This document shows, piece after piece, positions 61,315 through 64,000 of a stretch of DNA of 64,000 nucleotides; the stretch's first letter is position 1, and each line of letters starts with the position of its first letter. Below the pieces are notes generated by a model, which searched no databases, was not told the DNA's origin, and worked only from the letters and a program-made list of their open reading frames with translations. The stretch comes from Enterovibrio calviensis DSM 14347. GTDB lineage: Bacteria; Pseudomonadota; Gammaproteobacteria; Enterobacterales; Vibrionaceae. A program made the position numbers and the translations under genes. The stretch lies in the NCBI RefSeq assembly GCF_000621165.1, contig NZ_JHZA01000017.1:1-64000 (forward strand), written 5' to 3'.

Positions 61315-62631
61315 TTACTTGTAGTAGCCAGACTTACGCATTTCGCGATCCGCTGACTTGTTAGCACTTTGAAGCGCTTTTTCTACTGTGGTTTTTCCTG
61401 CTAGGGCAGAAGACAACTGTTGTCCTGCTGCAATACCAATCGCTTGGAATTCAGGGATCGCAGCAAACTGAACACCAATATACGGGCTTGGGTTCTGCGT
61501 GCTGTTTGATGGGTCTGCTGAGTTAATGGCAGCCAGTTCCGCTTCAGCAAATGATGCTGCGTCTAGGAATGCTTGCGTGTCATACGTTGATTGGCGTGTA
61601 CCTGTCGGTACGCTTGCCCAACCGTTCTTCTCAGCCACAAGTTTGATGTAGTCTTTTGACGTTGCCCAAGTCACGAACTTCTGCGCAGCATCGACATTCT
61701 TCGTTGCTGCAGGTACTGCCAACGCCCATGCCCATAACCAGTTAGCGCCGCGGTCGGTAACGGCAACAGGGGACTGAGCGAAAGCGACTTTGTCGTGTAC
61801 CTTGCTCTGACTTGGGTCTGTGATAAATGACGCAGCGATAGTCGCATCAATCCACATGCCACATTTGCCTTCGTTAAACAGCGCAAGGATTTCGTTGAAG
61901 CTGTTAGAGCTTGAACCTGGAGGACCATACGTGCTGAGAAGGTCTACATAGAAGCTAACTGCATGGTTCCATTCAGGTGAGTTTAATTGTGGCTTCCAAT
62001 CTTCATCAAACCATTGGGCACCAAATGAGTTCGCCATGGTTGTGACAAATGCTGTGTTGTCACCCCAGCCTGGCTTACCACGGAGACAAATTCCGTAAAC
62101 GCCGTTGTCTGGATCATGGATGGCAGCTGCAACGTCTTGGATATGTCCCCATGAGGCGCGATCAGGTACTGTCATGCCCGCTTTGTCGACTAAGTCTTTG
62201 CGGTACATCACCATCGAGCTTTCACCATAAAATGGCACCGCAAACAGTTTGTTGTCTACCGAGAGGCCTGCGCGCATGGCAGGTAAAAGATCATCGACAT
62301 CATAAGCATCGTCTGTTTCGATTTCTTTTAACCAACCTTTCTTGCCCCAGATTGGCGTTTCGTACATACCGATAGTCATCACGTCAAACTGCCCACCCTT
62401 GGTGGCAATGTCAGTCGTGACGCGTTGGCGAAGTACACCTTCTTCCAGTGTTACCCAGTTGAGTTTTATATCGGGATTTTGTTTTTCGAACTCTTCGCTA
62501 AGTTTCTGCATTTCAATCATGTGACCGTTGTTGACCGTTGCAATGGTCAACTCAGTCGCTGCGTATGCAGACATTGAGAAAGCGGTACAGCATGCAGCAA
62601 AGGCAGTTAACGTTTTCCTTGTAGACAGCAT
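61315..62631 (-). CDS. smoE: Polyol ABC transporter substrate-binding protein
   Basis: 438 residues from ATG 62631, 6 bases after GAGGAAC; a longer frame has no role. Signal peptide ends at SAYAA. Family 1 extracellular solute-binding protein: EEFEKQNPDIKLNW, GMYETPIWGKKGWL, then NAAGFRYN-like ends. Binds sorbitol, mannitol or arabinitol in the periplasm. First gene of the operon. Confidence 0.92.
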   Translation of the reverse strand: MLSTRKTLTAFAACCTAFSMSAYAATELTIATVNNGHMIEMQKLSEEFEKQNPDIKLNWVTLEEGVLRQRVTTDIATKGGQFDVMTIGMYETPIWGKKGWLKEIETDDAYDVDDLLPAMRAGLSVDNKLFAVPFYGESSMVMYRKDLVDKAGMTVPDRASWGHIQDVAAAIHDPDNGVYGICLRGKPGWGDNTAFVTTMANSFGAQWFDEDWKPQLNSPEWNHAVSFYVDLLSTYGPPGSSSNSFNEILALFNEGKCGMWIDATIAASFITDPSQSKVHDKVAFAQSPVAVTDRGANWLWAWALAVPAATKNVDAAQKFVTWATSKDYIKLVAEKNGWASVPTGTRQSTYDTQAFLDAASFAEAELAAINSADPSNSTQNPSPYIGVQFAAIPEFQAIGIAAGQQLSSALAGKTTVEKALQSANKSADREMRKSGYYK

Positions 62632-62818
62632 TTTTAGTTCCTCATGGTTATTAAGATGAACATCGGTTGTTGTTAACATCTGTTTAACAATGTAAGTACA
62701 AAAAAAGGCGCCTGTGAATAAAAGCAGTGAATAAAAGTACTTTTTAGTATGAGGAATGATGATTTTTTTACTTAGAAAGTGTGCATTGCAGCAGGTTTGA
62801 CAGGTAAACAAGACACAG

Positions 62819-62842
62819 TGCTGTCTGTTATATCAGACAGCA
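62819..62842 (-). terminator. Hairpin after the mechanosensitive channel gene
   Basis: TGCTGTCTG-TTATAT-CAGACAGCA, a perfect 9-bp stem 22 bases past the stop. No T run, so it could separate the channel gene from the polyol promoter imperfectly. Confidence 0.55.
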
Positions 62843-62864
62843 TTGTGAGGTGTATTAGCGAGAA

Positions 62865-63764
62865 TTAGCAGTGAAGAGCGTTTGAATCGAGTTCAGATAG
62901 GAGATCATCAGCGATCGCAACCGGAGCTTGTTTTAGAATTCGTTCGCAATAAAGCGTCATGAAATCTTCCCTGATCATCTGCTCTAATTCTGGCGCACGT
63001 TCGGTCGGGCAGAATAAGCGTATGTGAACTTGTGGGTCGCCAAGATCGGTTGATGTGACGTGGATATGAGGATCTGCACCGGGTAAATCCACACCAGCGT
63101 GACGCTCAATCATGTGGTTGTATCGTGTGGCGACTTCGTAGAAATCTTCACAATGATCGTCAATGCGTGCGAGCAAACTTGGGACCATTGGGTAGAGGTT
63201 TGCGGTCTCTTTTACGGTTATCTTAAATTCATGATAAACATAGCGTTTCATAAAGTTTAGGTTTTTCACTGGTGTCGTGAAAAACAAGCTGTTAGGAAAG
63301 GTGACGGTCTTGCCCGTGTAGGTGTAAGTGCCATGGTGAAGGTCAATCTCTTGAATTTTGGTTGCCATTAGATTGTGTTCGATCACTTCACCACACAGTG
63401 AGCCCACTTCAATCCATTCCCCTATCTGAAATGAGCGAGAACTTGCTCGTTGGATCGAACCTGTAAAGCAAAGAATGATTTCCTTTGAAGCCACGACAAC
63501 TGCGACTGCGATGGCGGTGAGTGACAATGCGAACTCGTTGATTTCTGATCGCCAAACCAAAAACATGACGATGAGAAGAATCGTAAAAGAGCCATTTTTT
63601 GTCTGTGATATCCATTTACGTTGCTCTTCACTAAGGAAGTTGGTCTCGCCCCATATGAGCTTGATCATGATGCGCCGAATGGTCCAGATAACGAAAATGA
63701 TCAGTAAGGTGAGGAGAAATTTGTGTTCAGTAAAGAACGTGATGAGCGACTGAAGTTGTTCCAC
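62865..63764 (-). CDS. MscS-type mechanosensitive channel family protein
   Basis: 299 residues. Three membrane segments: about 14-31, 58-73 and 78-106. The last is followed by SFQIGEWIEVGSLCGEVIEHNLMATKIQEI (beta domain of MscS, ~110-160). A cytosolic C-terminal domain of ~130 residues follows. Releases solutes on hypo-osmotic stress. Upstream of the polyol operon. Confidence 0.85.
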   Translation of the reverse strand: MEQLQSLITFFTEHKFLLTLLIIFVIWTIRRIMIKLIWGETNFLSEEQRKWISQTKNGSFTILLIVMFLVWRSEINEFALSLTAIAVAVVVASKEIILCFTGSIQRASSRSFQIGEWIEVGSLCGEVIEHNLMATKIQEIDLHHGTYTYTGKTVTFPNSLFFTTPVKNLNFMKRYVYHEFKITVKETANLYPMVPSLLARIDDHCEDFYEVATRYNHMIERHAGVDLPGADPHIHVTSTDLGDPQVHIRLFCPTERAPELEQMIREDFMTLYCERILKQAPVAIADDLLSELDSNALHC

Positions 63765-63883
63765 TGGCGTTTCCTGTTATACGAATATATTCAATAGGTA
63801 GAAACCTTTTTTGCCACACTACTGACTATATACTGTCTTATCAAGAGAGGGAGGCGACTGTTTTGAGATCAGCGTAATTACGC

Positions 63884-63932
63884 CTATATCCATGTAACCT
63901 GAATCCTGCATCTTCAGGTTACATGGGCATAG
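63884..63932. repeat. Dispersed palindromic repeat, copy 4
   Basis: TATATCCATGTAACCTGAAT ... ATCTTCAGGTTACATGGGCATA. Arms match over 14 bases around AACCTGAA/TTCAGGTT. Same family as copies 1-3. Confidence 0.8.
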
Positions 63933-64000
63933 GTTGTCGCATTCAATTAGCGTGTTCACCGAAGGTTTGCGGTGAGAGAGAGCCATCTCCTTTTCCACTG

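Overview
The window looks like a chromosome segment from a marine gammaproteobacterium of the family Vibrionaceae. The evidence is a chromosomal-integron cassette array with long Vibrio-type attC sites, a vibrio-style mtlA-mtlD-mtlR locus, a lipase/foldase pair, DUF5062 and DUF3429 genes, and a dispersed palindromic intergenic repeat. Enterovibrio, Grimontia or Vibrio would all fit; the genus cannot be fixed from sequence alone. No rRNA, tRNA, CRISPR array or insertion sequence was recognised.

Layout. 1-5.9 kb: distal end of a cassette array with 13 attC sites. Five cassettes are diverged copies of one essentially gene-less cassette; the others carry small genes (NTF2/DUF4440-like, two unknown membrane proteins, an Imm33-like protein, a four-helix membrane protein, a zinc-ribbon/DUF4926 protein). 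All cassette genes point right; the integrase and attI must lie left of the window. 6-14.5 kb: acetoacetate/ketone-body module (LysR regulator, thiolase, both CoA-transferase subunits), an aspartoacylase, a divergent flavin split-barrel/MocR pair with a clear inverted-repeat operator, and a Qnr/McbG-like pentapeptide protein. 14.5-29.5 kb: regulatory stretch with a VpsR-like enhancer-binding protein that has lost receiver and GAFTGA residues, a PqqD-like protein, a PhnR-like GntR regulator, a CheY-like protein, a glycosyltransferase, two diguanylate cyclases, and the arsJ/GAPDH arsenate-detoxification pair.

29.5-46.8 kb: a 2-oxoglutarate dioxygenase overlapping a class V aminotransferase, cytochrome b561, YqfB, RluF with a very long Arg/Asp-rich tail, the mannitol PTS operon with CRP sites and a candidate MtlS antisense RNA, several small conserved genes, MsrB, a lipoprotein, a (TGGCT)n microsatellite, the lipase/foldase operon, and a RimK operon (zinc protease, glutamate ligase, M14-type deacylase). 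46.8-53.8 kb: two GNATs, a DMT exporter divergent from a MarR regulator with two identical-arm operators, a ParB-like mini-protein, a stand-alone BLUF photosensor, DUF1428, and a cupin/SDR pair.

53.8-64 kb: a complete polyol ABC operon (binding protein, two permeases, ATPase, mannitol/arabinitol dehydrogenase, SmoS-type sorbitol dehydrogenase, xylulokinase, AraC regulator), followed by a MscS-type channel. The window therefore holds two independent hexitol routes: PTS import with mannitol-1-phosphate dehydrogenase, and ABC import with oxidation of free polyols. The least explained parts are the repeated empty cassettes, the degenerate VpsR-like regulator with its long leader, the dioxygenase/aminotransferase pair, and the RimK operon with two possible deglutamylating enzymes.
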